This document shows positions 18,174 to 27,373 of a DNA stretch of 64,000 nucleotides, one piece after another. The notes below the pieces were generated by a model that was not told where the DNA came from, made no database searches, and was given only the letters and a program-made list of their open reading frames with translations. Made by a program: the position numbers and the translations under genes. Every line of letters begins with the position of its first letter. Positions within the stretch are counted from its first letter, which is position 1. Origin of the DNA: Pseudomonas sp. PDM04 (lineage in GTDB: Bacteria > Pseudomonadota > Gammaproteobacteria > Pseudomonadales > Pseudomonadaceae); assembly GCF_014851765.1 (NCBI RefSeq), contig NZ_JACVAI010000002.1, forward strand, positions 372,001 through 436,000. Reading direction: 5' to 3'.

Positions 18174-19205
18174 TCAATTCTGGATGAACAGGTCGAATCG
18201 ACGCTGGACTTCAGCCTGGTGCGCCTGCCACCAGACCGGGTCGAAGAATACAACCTTGTCGATGTTCGCCGGCGCCGTCGGCAACGTGGCCGCCATCGCG
18301 GCGGGAATGATACCGGTATCGTAGGCCTTGACGTTGATGGGCGGATTCGGGATCAGGGTCACCAGGGTCGCCTGGCTGTGAGGCTTCATGATTTCAGCCA
18401 CCAGTTTCATCGCCAACGCCTTGTTCGGTGCACCTTTTGGCACGACCACACAGTCGTAGTCGACCAGGGCATGGTCGTAGGTGTAGTCGACGGCATCACC
18501 GGACTGCTTCAGCTCATCGACCCGGGACGCCCAGATCGCCAGCGCATCCACTTCACGGCTGCGCAGCAACTGTGCGGAGTCGGTGCCGCTGCGCCACCAG
18601 TTGACCACTTGCGGCTTGATGCGCTCCAGCACCTTGAAGGCACGATCGACGTCCAGCGGGTACAGCGCCTTGGGCGATACGCCATCGGCAATCAATGCCA
18701 GTTCGAGCGTGGTGTAGGGCTGCCGGTACATGGAGCGCGAGGCTTTGACTTCAGGATCAAAGAAGGCTTTCCAGGTTTTCGGCGTGTTTTCGCCGGCATC
18801 CTTCGCCCAGGCCAGCACGGTGGAATAGGCATTGCTTGCAATCCAGTTCTTGCCGTAGAAATTCGCCGCCACACCCTCGGTACTGATCACCGAGTAATCC
18901 AGCGGCTCGGTCAGCCCCTGCTCCTGCGCCATCACGCAATCGTTGGAGGCGAGTTCGACCACGTCCCACTTCGGCTTGCCCGACATCACCTGGGCGCGTA
19001 CCGCCGCCAGGCCATCCATGTTGTCTTCCTGAATCTTGATCCCCAACGCGGCTTCCGCAGGCTTGAGATAGGCCTTGCGTTCAGCATCCTGCAATGCCCC
19101 TCCCCAGCCGGCAAAGGTCACCGTACCCGCTGCCTGCACCTGGGCAACGGAACACAAGGACATGGCAAACGCCAGGCCCGCCATTCGTTTATTGATTGAT
19201 CGCAT
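18174..19205 (-). CDS. Periplasmic solute-binding protein of ABC importer (copy 2)
   Basis: A 343-aa paralogue of the next gene, 13 bp away. It has a signal peptide (MAGLAFAMSLCSVAQVQA) and the same mature start (VTFAGWGGALQDAERKAYL). By eye, more than half of the residues match copy 1, with differences concentrated in the 60-150 and 310-330 regions. The ATG at 19205 follows AGGAG by 7 bp; the TTG two codons earlier is less likely. The tandem arrangement suggests a recent duplication that widened the ligand range of one importer. Confidence 0.93.
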   Translation of the reverse strand: MRSINKRMAGLAFAMSLCSVAQVQAAGTVTFAGWGGALQDAERKAYLKPAEAALGIKIQEDNMDGLAAVRAQVMSGKPKWDVVELASNDCVMAQEQGLTEPLDYSVISTEGVAANFYGKNWIASNAYSTVLAWAKDAGENTPKTWKAFFDPEVKASRSMYRQPYTTLELALIADGVSPKALYPLDVDRAFKVLERIKPQVVNWWRSGTDSAQLLRSREVDALAIWASRVDELKQSGDAVDYTYDHALVDYDCVVVPKGAPNKALAMKLVAEIMKPHSQATLVTLIPNPPINVKAYDTGIIPAAMAATLPTAPANIDKVVFFDPVWWQAHQAEVQRRFDLFIQN

Positions 19206-19389
19206 TTTCAACTCCTGAGCTTATTGTAATTAGACAGTTGAATCGAACGCCGGGCGTTGCCGCCCACTGGGTTGTTGTTATATCGGGAGACGTTGTTCGT
19301 CATCCTCTCTTGTCGCTTTTTACCACCCGGTCCTTGCCCCCACCCGGGTGCTCGACCGCTCTAGCGCTTGCCATCCCTCGTGCATCGGG

Positions 19390-20727
19390 TCACTGCGCAT
19401 CCTTGAAGCGATACCAGGCGTAGGCCATCCGCTGCCCCACGCGCAGGAAGGGTTGAAACGGAAAACGCTTGGGGCACTGGTGCAGAAAACCGATGGAAGT
19501 GGGCTGTGAATCACCGGCCACCATTTGCGCCAGGCGCTTGCCGGCCTGCACGGAAAACGACACGCCGCTACCGGCATATCCGCCGCCTGAAAACACATTG
19601 TCCAGGCCCGGGACCTTGCAAATGAACGGCAAGGAATTTTCACTCACCGCGACCCAGCCGCCCCAGTTGTAATCCACCGCAATGCCCTGCAAGGCTGGAA
19701 ACTTGCGACACAGTGCGTCGTGCAGGTTCTGTCGGTGCCGGGGGTTTTCCGCGTCGCGACCGGTGATGGCGCTGCGCCCGCCAAACAGAATGCGGTCGTC
19801 GGGCAAGCGGCGGTAATACGAGAGCAGGTTGCGGGTATCGAACATGCATTCGCTGCCGACCAGGCTCTGTCGTTTCTCTTCGGCACTCAAAGGCCGCGTC
19901 ACGATGATTTGCGAGTGGACCGGCAGCACCCGTCCGGCCGTGGCCTTGTTCAGTGCCCCGGAGGTATAGCCATTGGTAGCGACCACCACCCGGCGAGCCG
20001 TCACCACCCCACCCGGGGTGACCAGGCGATGACGGCCCTTGTCGCTGTGCCAGTCGGTCACGGGCGAACCCACATGCACCTTGACCCCGGCTGCCCGGGC
20101 CATGCGGTGGATCCCCCAGGCCAGCTTCAGTGGATGCATCGAAAAACCGTCGGGCATGTACAGCGCACCGAATGACTCCGCACCGCCATGCACGGCATGG
20201 GCTTGCGCGTCACTGACAAACTTCGCGCCGTAGTTCAATACATCGTTATAGAGGCCCACTTCACGCTTGAGCCCGTCGACATGACTGGCGTGGCTGGCGA
20301 CCTTGTACACACCATCAGGCTGCACGTCGCAATCGATCTGACCTTCGCGAATCAACCCGCGCACAGTGTTCAGCCCCGCCGACATTTCATCGAAATAGGC
20401 TTTTGCCTCTGTGGCGCCATAGCGCTGGATCAGCTCCGCCAGCGGAACGCGACCACCGGAGATACGGGCAAAGCTGCCATTGCGACCACTGCAACCCCAG
20501 GCGACCTGGTTCGCTTCCAGAACCACTGCGCGAACGCCGTGCTCACGGGCCAGGTGCAAGGCACAACTGAGGCCCGTATAGCCGGCACCAATGATCGCCA
20601 CCTCGACATCCATGTCCCTGCTGACCGGACCGTCATCCTGAGGCGCGATACCTGCGGTATCCACCCAATAGGAAGCGGTATGTGGCGTTCCGACGCCTGG
20701 ATGAGGATTGACCAGAGGATCGTACAA
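19390..20727 (-). CDS. FAD-dependent amine/amino-acid oxidoreductase, PuuB/DadA-like
   Basis: A 445-aa DAO-superfamily flavoprotein. The FAD motif is VAIIGAGYTGLSCALHLA at about residues 43-60. CSGRNGSFARISGG is the second family block, and the C-terminal flavin loop is VFSGGGYAGSGVSFSV. Relatives include gamma-glutamylputrescine oxidase and other amine oxidases that release an aldehyde, ammonia and peroxide. The best start is TTG at 20727, with GGAG 6 bp upstream. It is the first gene of the minus-strand island, 184 bp ahead of the binding proteins, and may oxidise the imported substrate or a later intermediate. Confidence 0.88.
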   Translation of the reverse strand: MYDPLVNPHPGVGTPHTASYWVDTAGIAPQDDGPVSRDMDVEVAIIGAGYTGLSCALHLAREHGVRAVVLEANQVAWGCSGRNGSFARISGGRVPLAELIQRYGATEAKAYFDEMSAGLNTVRGLIREGQIDCDVQPDGVYKVASHASHVDGLKREVGLYNDVLNYGAKFVSDAQAHAVHGGAESFGALYMPDGFSMHPLKLAWGIHRMARAAGVKVHVGSPVTDWHSDKGRHRLVTPGGVVTARRVVVATNGYTSGALNKATAGRVLPVHSQIIVTRPLSAEEKRQSLVGSECMFDTRNLLSYYRRLPDDRILFGGRSAITGRDAENPRHRQNLHDALCRKFPALQGIAVDYNWGGWVAVSENSLPFICKVPGLDNVFSGGGYAGSGVSFSVQAGKRLAQMVAGDSQPTSIGFLHQCPKRFPFQPFLRVGQRMAYAWYRFKDAQ

Positions 20728-20979
20728 TTTAATCTCCGTATCGCTGTGCGATTTATAAATATCACTTAATTGAAATATTCATACAGTTATTGATTCGTGT
20801 CAATCTCTCATCAGATTTAAGGAATCGACTTTTGTACTTGAAGGGAGAGTGTCGTGCAGCGACGCGGGCTGTCTGGCAGCCGGGAAATGGCGGTCAGCGG
20901 AGAGAGGGAATGGTGTTGGAGACGGTGTTGCGAAATCGGAGGATGCGCCGATGCAGGTTCAACGCGAGCGCAGTGTTGC
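20728..20979. other. AT-rich upstream region of the amine island
   Basis: This is the first part of the roughly 300-base stretch before the small ORF at 21034. The first 70 bases are AT-rich (TTTATAAATATCACTTAATTG) and probably hold the promoter of the minus-strand flavoprotein gene. No confident -35/-10 pair or gene was assigned. Short ORFs here have no ribosome site or codon pattern worth reporting. Confidence 0.4.
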
Positions 20980-21008
20980 AGCGACATGCCGACGATTGGC
21001 ATGTCGCT
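20980..21008. repeat. 11-bp inverted repeat (hairpin)
   Basis: The arms AGCGACATGCC (20980-20990) and GGCATGTCGCT (20998-21008) pair perfectly around a 7-base loop. It lies 25 bp upstream of a small ORF. No T run follows on either strand, so it is more likely an operator or an RNA leader hairpin than a terminator. Confidence 0.5.
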
Positions 21009-21033
21009 TGACCAAATGAATCAGGAGACCTTG

Positions 21034-21177
21034 ATGACTACTTTGCCGAAGACGCCTACAGCCGGTACTCGCCGATCACTGGGCGTGATCGGATGCTTGT
21101 TCGGCAATTGGTTCATGCGGCGTGAACAATTTCCGAAACTCTACGGGCGCTGGCTGGAGCGCTGCAAAGGCGATTGA
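21034..21177 (+). CDS. Putative small basic protein
   Basis: A 47-aa ORF with GGAG 6 bp before its ATG. The peptide has a central LGVIGCLFGNWFM stretch and a basic C-terminal half (FPKLYGRWLERCKGD). No family was recognised. A perfect hairpin precedes it. Support is only the ribosome site, the plausible amphipathic composition and the absence of any other gene between the island and the LysR gene. It may be spurious. Confidence 0.35.
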   Translation: MTTLPKTPTAGTRRSLGVIGCLFGNWFMRREQFPKLYGRWLERCKGD

Positions 21178-21255
21178 GCGCGACAGCGCGTTTGACGGCG
21201 AGGGCTTCTCCCGGCGGGGTTGCGTGATTTCCGACCTTGCCCTTGCGCTGGGTCA

Positions 21256-22215
21256 TCAGTCGCCCATCGACCCCAGGAGCCATTCCCGGAAAATCTCGGC
21301 CGAGGCAGAACGCTTGCGATGCTTGAGCGATACCAGGAACTCGCCTTTGCCTGTCACGCATTCGAAAGACGTCACCCGCTGCAATTCGCCCTTGGCCAGC
21401 GACTCATCCAGCATGAACGTCCAGGCCAGGCCGATGCCCATGCCCTGCTGGACGGCCCGATAAGCCAACGTCAGTTGGTTGAACACCGGGGCTTTGTCCC
21501 GCGCCACGTAGTCGATGCCGAAGTGGCCGAACCATTGATGCCAGTCCAGGCACTGCCAGGCGCAGGTGTCGATCTGCACCAGGTTGGCCTGCGCCAATTG
21601 CTCCAGGGTCTTGATCCCCGAGACATCCAGTGAGGGATGGGCCACGGCATAGACGATTTCCGGCAGCAGGAAATCGCTGTCCAGCGAAGGCCATTCGCCA
21701 GAACCATACAGAACGCCCACGTCAAAATCGTTGAGGCTGGCCTCGTCGAACTCGTTGATCGCGTGAACGTGCACCGCGATGTCCGGATACGCCTTGTTGA
21801 ATTCGATCAGCTTCGGGAACAGCCAGAACTGGGCCAGGGCATGGGTCGCCAGCACCGACACGGCATTGGACTGGTGGACGTTGCGAATCCGCGTGACGCT
21901 CTGGTACATCGTGGCAAGGAGCACATTGACCGTCATCAGCAGCTCATCGCCTGCGCTGGTCAACGTGACACCCCTGGGTTTGCGCTCGAAAAGCGGGACG
22001 CCCACACAGTCCTCGAGCTGGCGCATCTGTTTGCTCACGGCGCTCTGGGTCAGGAACAGTTCACCTGCGGCGCCGGTGAAACTGGCGTGTCGCCCCACAG
22101 CCTCAAAAGTGATGAGGGTCTCCAGTGGCGGCAAGGTACGCAGGTAACGGTTAATGACAGTGCTCCCGAACGGCGGCTTGGCCGCCTGACATTCCGCCTG
22201 GGAATGGGTGGCCAA
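21256..22215 (-). CDS. LysR-family regulator, GcvA-like
   Basis: A regulator of about 299-319 aa. Helix-turn-helix at LPPLETLITFEAVGRHASF-then-TQSAVSKQMRQLE, followed by a LysR substrate domain of the GcvA/AmpR subgroup (VHVHAINEFDEASLNDFDVGV, CAWQCLDWHQWF). Start uncertain: the only in-frame NTG codon ahead of the HTH is TTG at 22215, with a weak ribosome site. ATT at 22155 has GGGAG 7 bp upstream and would match the usual N-terminus. It is divergent from the EamA transporter at 22286 and probably regulates it, as amino-acid exporters are often controlled this way. Confidence 0.88.
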   Translation of the reverse strand: MATHSQAECQAAKPPFGSTVINRYLRTLPPLETLITFEAVGRHASFTGAAGELFLTQSAVSKQMRQLEDCVGVPLFERKPRGVTLTSAGDELLMTVNVLLATMYQSVTRIRNVHQSNAVSVLATHALAQFWLFPKLIEFNKAYPDIAVHVHAINEFDEASLNDFDVGVLYGSGEWPSLDSDFLLPEIVYAVAHPSLDVSGIKTLEQLAQANLVQIDTCAWQCLDWHQWFGHFGIDYVARDKAPVFNQLTLAYRAVQQGMGIGLAWTFMLDESLAKGELQRVTSFECVTGKGEFLVSLKHRKRSASAEIFREWLLGSMGD

Positions 22216-22285
22216 CTATTTATCGCAGGTGACGCTTATATACCACGGCTAGAATGTCGCCAAACAGCCTGTCAGAGCCGAGTGG

Positions 22286-23227
22286 ATGAACAGCGGGATT
22301 GTCTTTGCGATTTTGGCGGGTGCCATTTGGGGAGGGGTGATTATCGCCCCTTCATTACTGCCGGAATTCAATGCCGTGCTGATCAGCAGCGTGCGGTTTG
22401 CGCTGTACGGCCTGATCTCGCTGCTCGTGGCCCTGCCCATCGCATCGCGCCTGCTCAGACAGGTCACGCGCCGCGACGCCCTGATGCTGCTGCGCCTTTC
22501 ATTCACCGGGAACATCCTGAACTATGCGCTGCTGGGCGCCTCCGTACAGCTGAGCGGGGTGACGGCCGCCGCCCTGATCAACGGCATGATGCCGGTTGCG
22601 ATTACCTTTCTGGGGCGTGGCGATGCCGGCTCCCTGCCCCTGACCAAACTCAAGCTGCCCCTGTTACTGGTATTCCTGGGCATTGTATCGGTCAGTCTCG
22701 GGCACTCCGGTGCGCAGGCGGCGAGCACCTCGCTGTCGTCCCAGTTACTGGGCCTGGCCTGCGGGGTCAGCGGTGTGGTCTGCTGGTCGTGGTACGCCAC
22801 CCACAATGCCCGCTACCTCAAACAAAGCCGCTTCAACAGCAGCGAATGGTCGACGCTGGTGGGCATCGTGACGGGTGTCGTGGCGGTTGTATTCGGCATC
22901 GCTGCCTTGATGCTGTTCCCCAACCTGGTACCCGCTCAGGTAGAACACAACCGCTGGATGGCGTTGCTGTGGGTCTGCCTGTTCCTCGCACTCTGTGGCT
23001 CGTGGTTAGCCAACGGGTTGTGGAATGCCTGCTCGCGTCGAATGGCCGCCTCGCTCAGTGGCCAGATGATCGTGTTCGAAACGCTGTTTGCCTGTGTCTA
23101 CGGGTTTCTGTTCAGCCAGCGGGTGCCTGGCTTGATGGAGGTGACGTCAATCGTGCTGTTGGTGAGCGGTGTGGTCTGGGCGGCCAAGCGTCACCAGATC
23201 GTCCCGGCGAAACCGGCCGAACCGTAG
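22286..23227 (+). CDS. EamA/DMT-superfamily transporter
   Basis: A 313-aa membrane protein with about ten helices in two EamA repeats. The first starts at IVFAILAGAIWGGVI and the second at LLGLACGVSGVVCWSWYA. The superfamily exports amino acids or metabolites or imports small solutes. No ligand can be read. The ribosome site is weak. It is transcribed divergently from the GcvA-like LysR regulator, the classic layout of a regulator and its exporter. Confidence 0.88.
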   Translation: MNSGIVFAILAGAIWGGVIIAPSLLPEFNAVLISSVRFALYGLISLLVALPIASRLLRQVTRRDALMLLRLSFTGNILNYALLGASVQLSGVTAAALINGMMPVAITFLGRGDAGSLPLTKLKLPLLLVFLGIVSVSLGHSGAQAASTSLSSQLLGLACGVSGVVCWSWYATHNARYLKQSRFNSSEWSTLVGIVTGVVAVVFGIAALMLFPNLVPAQVEHNRWMALLWVCLFLALCGSWLANGLWNACSRRMAASLSGQMIVFETLFACVYGFLFSQRVPGLMEVTSIVLLVSGVVWAAKRHQIVPAKPAEP

Positions 23228-23354
23228 ACGCAGATGGCAACCGCTTTTCAAAGCCGCCACCCACAGACGTGCCGGCCCACTCGCTTGCGGTTCAACACCC
23301 CTGATGACCCCGTGGGGTCTACGCTTGCCTGATCATTCGTAGACAGGAGGCGTC

Positions 23355-23915
23355 ATGAGCAACTTCCCGATCGTTGCCACGGTACTTTCGATGATATTGG
23401 GGCTGTCCGTCACTCGCCTGCTGCTGGGTGCATTGACGGTTTTCCGCATCCGTCGTGCGGCGACCCCCGATTGGGTTGCGCCTGTCTGGGCCGTCATGCT
23501 TTTTACGACGCAGCTGGATTTCTGGTGGGCGGTCAACACACTGCCTGAGGTCAAGACTTCATACTCGTTTGCAGAATTTCTGTTGCTCGTTCTCCTGGCG
23601 CTGTCGCTTTTTGTCTCGGCCGCACTCTTGCTGCCAAGCCGAAGTGAGGACGAGCAAAATGGCCTTCGTATTTACTTCGAACAGGATGGCCGGTACGCAT
23701 TGCTGTTTCTGTCGGCGTATCTTTTTCTCGGATTGGTCGTGAACATTCTTCTATTCAAAGCCTCTCCCATAGCGCTGTGGGGGGCCTTCGACCTGTTCAT
23801 GATTATTCTTCCCCTCTGTGCATTTGCCGCCACGTCACGCAAGGTCTATTCGATTTTGACCCTGATTTACGTGCCGGTTAACGCGATCGACTTGGCCATA
23901 TCGCTGACGAACTAG
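23355..23915 (+). CDS. Hypothetical integral membrane protein
   Basis: A 186-aa protein with about five hydrophobic helices: residues about 5-28, 42-60, 70-95, 112-135 and 140-182. No enzyme motif or known family was recognised. A clear ribosome site (AGGAGG, about 6 bp before the ATG) supports translation. It is isolated: the EamA gene ends 127 bp before and a lipoprotein gene starts 161 bp after. Base composition is slightly poorer in GC than the surrounding genes. Confidence 0.7.
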   Translation: MSNFPIVATVLSMILGLSVTRLLLGALTVFRIRRAATPDWVAPVWAVMLFTTQLDFWWAVNTLPEVKTSYSFAEFLLLVLLALSLFVSAALLLPSRSEDEQNGLRIYFEQDGRYALLFLSAYLFLGLVVNILLFKASPIALWGAFDLFMIILPLCAFAATSRKVYSILTLIYVPVNAIDLAISLTN

Positions 23916-24076
23916 TGTGATTCAACAGCATGCACGCTTTGCAAGCCCTCCAGCAACACCCGCCCCTGTGACAAGCCTGCACACGGCGAGTCCTCCTGGC
24001 CGAGGCCCCGTCTGTTAAAGAATCCGCCGCACCTGCCGAAAATCCGGCATCCCCGAATGGATTCACAGAGGTTACC

Positions 24077-25474
24077 GTGCGTTTTTTTCCATCACTCCTG
24101 TTTGTCTGCGGCGTCATCAGTCTGGCAGGTTGCGCAACCAATGCGCGCAAGCCCGAAGGTGATTTGAAGGCGACCCTGGCCCAGCCCCTTGTGCAGGAAA
24201 GCATCCTGCGCGAAGGTGACCTGCTGAGCTTCCAGGTGTGGGTGCCCAAGTCCGACAACACACTGCCGGTCACCATGCAATTCGAGGCGGGATGTTCATC
24301 CGCGCAACTGCGCCTGCTGTACCTGGACGGCGCCGTGCGCATGTATCCGATGGGTTCCCGTCAATACACCTCGGCCCGCGAATTACCAGCCGACCTGCAT
24401 GCGACGCTGGCGGCCAACCCGACATTCGTCCAGGCGTGTGCACAAACCCCCAAGGCCGACTGGCGCCTGGTGAAAGCCAGCGACAGAGACAACTGGGTGT
24501 TGCTCGATCGCAATAGCGTGAGCACAGACAACGGCGAAACCCGCTTCTGGGCGGCCTTCGACAACCCCACGGTCCTCAATGACGTGCCCTACAACGCACC
24601 GTATGCACAGAAACGCGAGCGTTTTGCCGTATCGTGCACCACCGGCACCTTCAAGCAGTTGGCAGGTTATGACCTGGATGCACGCAATCGGATCAGCGAC
24701 GGGCGAGTGGACCGCTCCCCTGCTCCACAACCCATCGCTGGCAGTAACGCCGATTACGAGGCGCTGTTCGCGCTGGTGTGTGGCGAGACCCAACGGACGG
24801 CACAGCTGGCGTTGTTCAAGCCTCGCCTGAAAGCCCCGGTGAAAATTGCGCTGCAATCGGTACAGCCCGACGTGCTGACGGCGATAAGGCAACTCAACCT
24901 GGACCCGCCGGACCACGCCTTGAAGTTCGTGCGTAAAACGGGAACAGCGACTTACAAAGGCAAAACCAGCCCTGCCATCGAAGAACGGTTCCTCAGCAGC
25001 GATGCTCCCAGTGGTCAATTGAACATCCTGTCACGCGGGGAAGGTTATGAAAGCCAGCAGCTGAACTGGCGCGGCTTAATTCCCCTGGTGTCCAAGTCAA
25101 GCTTTGGTGGAAGCGGTGGCATGGCCGAGAGCAGTGCACTCAGCCGACTGAGCTTCGAGGGTGACTGGAAAACGCTGCCGATCGGGCAAACGGTCAGTTA
25201 CACCTACACCAGCGCCACCCTCAACAGCGTTGTCGGTGCCTATGGCGACACCCCCAAAACCAGTCGTTGCACGGTGGAACGCGAGCTCAAGGCCAGTGAA
25301 CTCCATCCTGGTCTGTCGGGCAGCGCCAAGGCGCTGGCCTGCTCGCAAGCGCCTGACGAATATCATCGCGTGAATCACGTCTACTACTTGACGGAGTACG
25401 GATACTTCTTTGAATCCAGCACCGATAAAAACAGTTTTTTCTACAGCGACCAGCGCATCGACGCCGTGGAATAG
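24077..25474 (+). CDS. Unknown lipoprotein
   Basis: A 465-aa protein beginning at GTG 24077 (AGAGG upstream). It has a type II signal peptide with lipobox LAGC (lipidated Cys18 in ISLAGCATNA), so it is anchored to a membrane of the envelope. The mature part is rich in beta-type sequence and has no motif that I recognise. It contains several cysteines (VSCTTG, LVCGE, LACSQ). It has no obvious operon partner, and the chemoreceptor on the other strand ends 13 bp away. Confidence 0.75.
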   Translation: MRFFPSLLFVCGVISLAGCATNARKPEGDLKATLAQPLVQESILREGDLLSFQVWVPKSDNTLPVTMQFEAGCSSAQLRLLYLDGAVRMYPMGSRQYTSARELPADLHATLAANPTFVQACAQTPKADWRLVKASDRDNWVLLDRNSVSTDNGETRFWAAFDNPTVLNDVPYNAPYAQKRERFAVSCTTGTFKQLAGYDLDARNRISDGRVDRSPAPQPIAGSNADYEALFALVCGETQRTAQLALFKPRLKAPVKIALQSVQPDVLTAIRQLNLDPPDHALKFVRKTGTATYKGKTSPAIEERFLSSDAPSGQLNILSRGEGYESQQLNWRGLIPLVSKSSFGGSGGMAESSALSRLSFEGDWKTLPIGQTVSYTYTSATLNSVVGAYGDTPKTSRCTVERELKASELHPGLSGSAKALACSQAPDEYHRVNHVYYLTEYGYFFESSTDKNSFFYSDQRIDAVE

Positions 25475-25487
25475 CCGTGCCTGCCCT

Positions 25488-27116
25488 TCAAATCACGAAC
25501 CGCGTCACCATCGTGCTGAGTTCCACTGCCAGGCGTGACAACTCGCTACTGGCGGCGCTGGTTTGATTGGCCCCCGCCGCTGACTGCATCGACAGGTCAC
25601 GGATGTTGACCAGATTACGATCGACTTCTCGCGACACCTGCGCCTGTTCTTCCGAGGCGCTGGCGATCAGCAGGTTTCGCTCGTTGATCTGCAAGACCGA
25701 CTCGGTGATTTGTGCCAGTGCCTCACCGGCGGCGGTGGCCAGCTCAAGTGTCGATTGAGTGCGATCGGTGTTGCGCGCCATGGACAAGACGGCATCGTTG
25801 GTTCCACTCTGAATCCCGGCCACCATGGTCTCGATTTCTTCCGTGGACTGTGCAGTACGGTGCGCCAGTGCGCGCACTTCGTCGGCGACAACCGCGAACC
25901 CCCTTCCGGCTGCCCCCGCGCGCGCGGCCTCGATGGCAGCGTTCAGCGCCAGCAGATTGGTCTGCTCGGCAATCGAGCGGATCACATCCAGAACGCGGCC
26001 GATATCACGACCTTTCGCCGCGAGGCCTTCAACGAGTACGGAGGTGTTTTGCACGTCAACGGTCATGGACTCGATGGCGGCTACGGTCTGCACGACCCGT
26101 TCACGTCCGTGCATGGCAAAGGCACTCGATTGCCGGGAGGCTTCAGAGGTTGATACCGCATTGCGTGCAACGTCTTCCACTGCCACAGTCATCTCATTGA
26201 CGGCCGTCGCGGCCTGTTCGATTTCATCATTCTGATTCTGCAGGCTGCGGGACGATTCATCGGTGACCGCGCTCAATTCCTCGGCAGCCGATGCCAACTG
26301 CGTGGCGGAACCGGAAATCTGCTCGATTGTCTGGCGCAGGTTCTGCTGCATCACGAACAAGGCCGCGAGCACCTTCCCCGGCTCATCCTTGCCATCGACA
26401 TCGATCGTTTGACTCAGATCCCCGGTCGCAATCCGCTCGGCTGCCTTCAGTGCGCGGCCCAGTGGCGCAGTAATACTGCGCGTGAGCATCCAGGCCAGCA
26501 ATACGGTCAACACGACCGCCAGGATTGAAGTACCGATAATAGCGTGGCTGGCACTCTCAAACTGCTCACTGGACTTTCTGGCGGTATCTTTTGCCGCCCG
26601 CTGATTAATATCGATCAGCTTTTGCAAACTTGTCGACATTGATTCCAATGCACTTGTCAGGCGTGTGTTAAGCAACTCCCTGAGCTCATTGACTTTGTCC
26701 TGCCTGGATAACTCCAGCGCTTCACCCTGAACTTTAAGGTACAGGTCATGGGCGATATTGAACTGCGCAAAAGTTGCTTTTTCCTCTTCACTCGCCGGCG
26801 TCGCACCATAAGCATCCTTGGCTGTTTTCAGTTCGCGCATATAGTTCGGTATCGAGTCGTACATCTGTTGTAGCTGAGCAGGATCGCGGTTGTTGACCAT
26901 GCGCGAAGCAGCGATGCGCAAGTAAAGCGTGTTTTCCTGGACGTCACCCAGATAAACAATACTGGGCAACATATTCGTTTCCATGTCGATCGTCGCCTGG
27001 CGAATCAACGTCATACGATTCATTGAAAACACCCCCAGCGCTATGACTAAAAGGGCAATCAGCGAAAACCCCAAAAAAGCACGTGGCGCAATACTAATGT
27101 TTCGTATGGTCGACAT
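25488..27116 (-). CDS. Methyl-accepting chemotaxis protein
   Basis: A 542-aa chemoreceptor. A membrane helix is at residues about 10-31, followed by a four-helix-bundle periplasmic sensor (4HB_MCP type, about 32-190). A second helix ([19 protein letters not shown]) and a HAMP domain follow ([17 protein letters not shown]). The long signalling coil has the conserved hairpin tip [22 protein letters not shown], typical of class I/II MCPs. No C-terminal CheR-binding pentapeptide is visible (it ends TRFVI). It transmits ligand binding to CheA/CheW; the ligand is unknown. It stands alone. Confidence 0.95.
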   Translation of the reverse strand: MSTIRNISIAPRAFLGFSLIALLVIALGVFSMNRMTLIRQATIDMETNMLPSIVYLGDVQENTLYLRIAASRMVNNRDPAQLQQMYDSIPNYMRELKTAKDAYGATPASEEEKATFAQFNIAHDLYLKVQGEALELSRQDKVNELRELLNTRLTSALESMSTSLQKLIDINQRAAKDTARKSSEQFESASHAIIGTSILAVVLTVLLAWMLTRSITAPLGRALKAAERIATGDLSQTIDVDGKDEPGKVLAALFVMQQNLRQTIEQISGSATQLASAAEELSAVTDESSRSLQNQNDEIEQAATAVNEMTVAVEDVARNAVSTSEASRQSSAFAMHGRERVVQTVAAIESMTVDVQNTSVLVEGLAAKGRDIGRVLDVIRSIAEQTNLLALNAAIEAARAGAAGRGFAVVADEVRALAHRTAQSTEEIETMVAGIQSGTNDAVLSMARNTDRTQSTLELATAAGEALAQITESVLQINERNLLIASASEEQAQVSREVDRNLVNIRDLSMQSAAGANQTSAASSELSRLAVELSTMVTRFVI

Positions 27117-27373
27117 TCATTTATACCTGGAACCGTCAGAAACCAGAGGGTACGTAAAGTTTCGACGGGTAACACTCATACGTAGGTATCAAGATGACAT
27201 CAACCTTGTATAACCCTTGCTGCCATGGGCATTCCCGAGCAGATTCGTAAACAGGTGGGCCTGATTCCAAAGTCTGTCAGGCAGCGTTGATCAACATGAC
27301 CCGAACAGCGGCATGGCTCAATCGATGACCCGCCAAACAACAATCGATCTCCGGACATCATGGCGCATCAGGA

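Noticed and set aside
21637..23304. 555-codon plus-strand frame across the LysR and EamA genes
   Set aside because: It runs antisense to one gene and out of frame with the other; both real genes have clear domains.
27155..27162. TAAAGTTT resembling a sigma-28 -35 box near the chemoreceptor
   Set aside because: It is on the strand pointing away from the chemoreceptor gene and the -10 part matches poorly.
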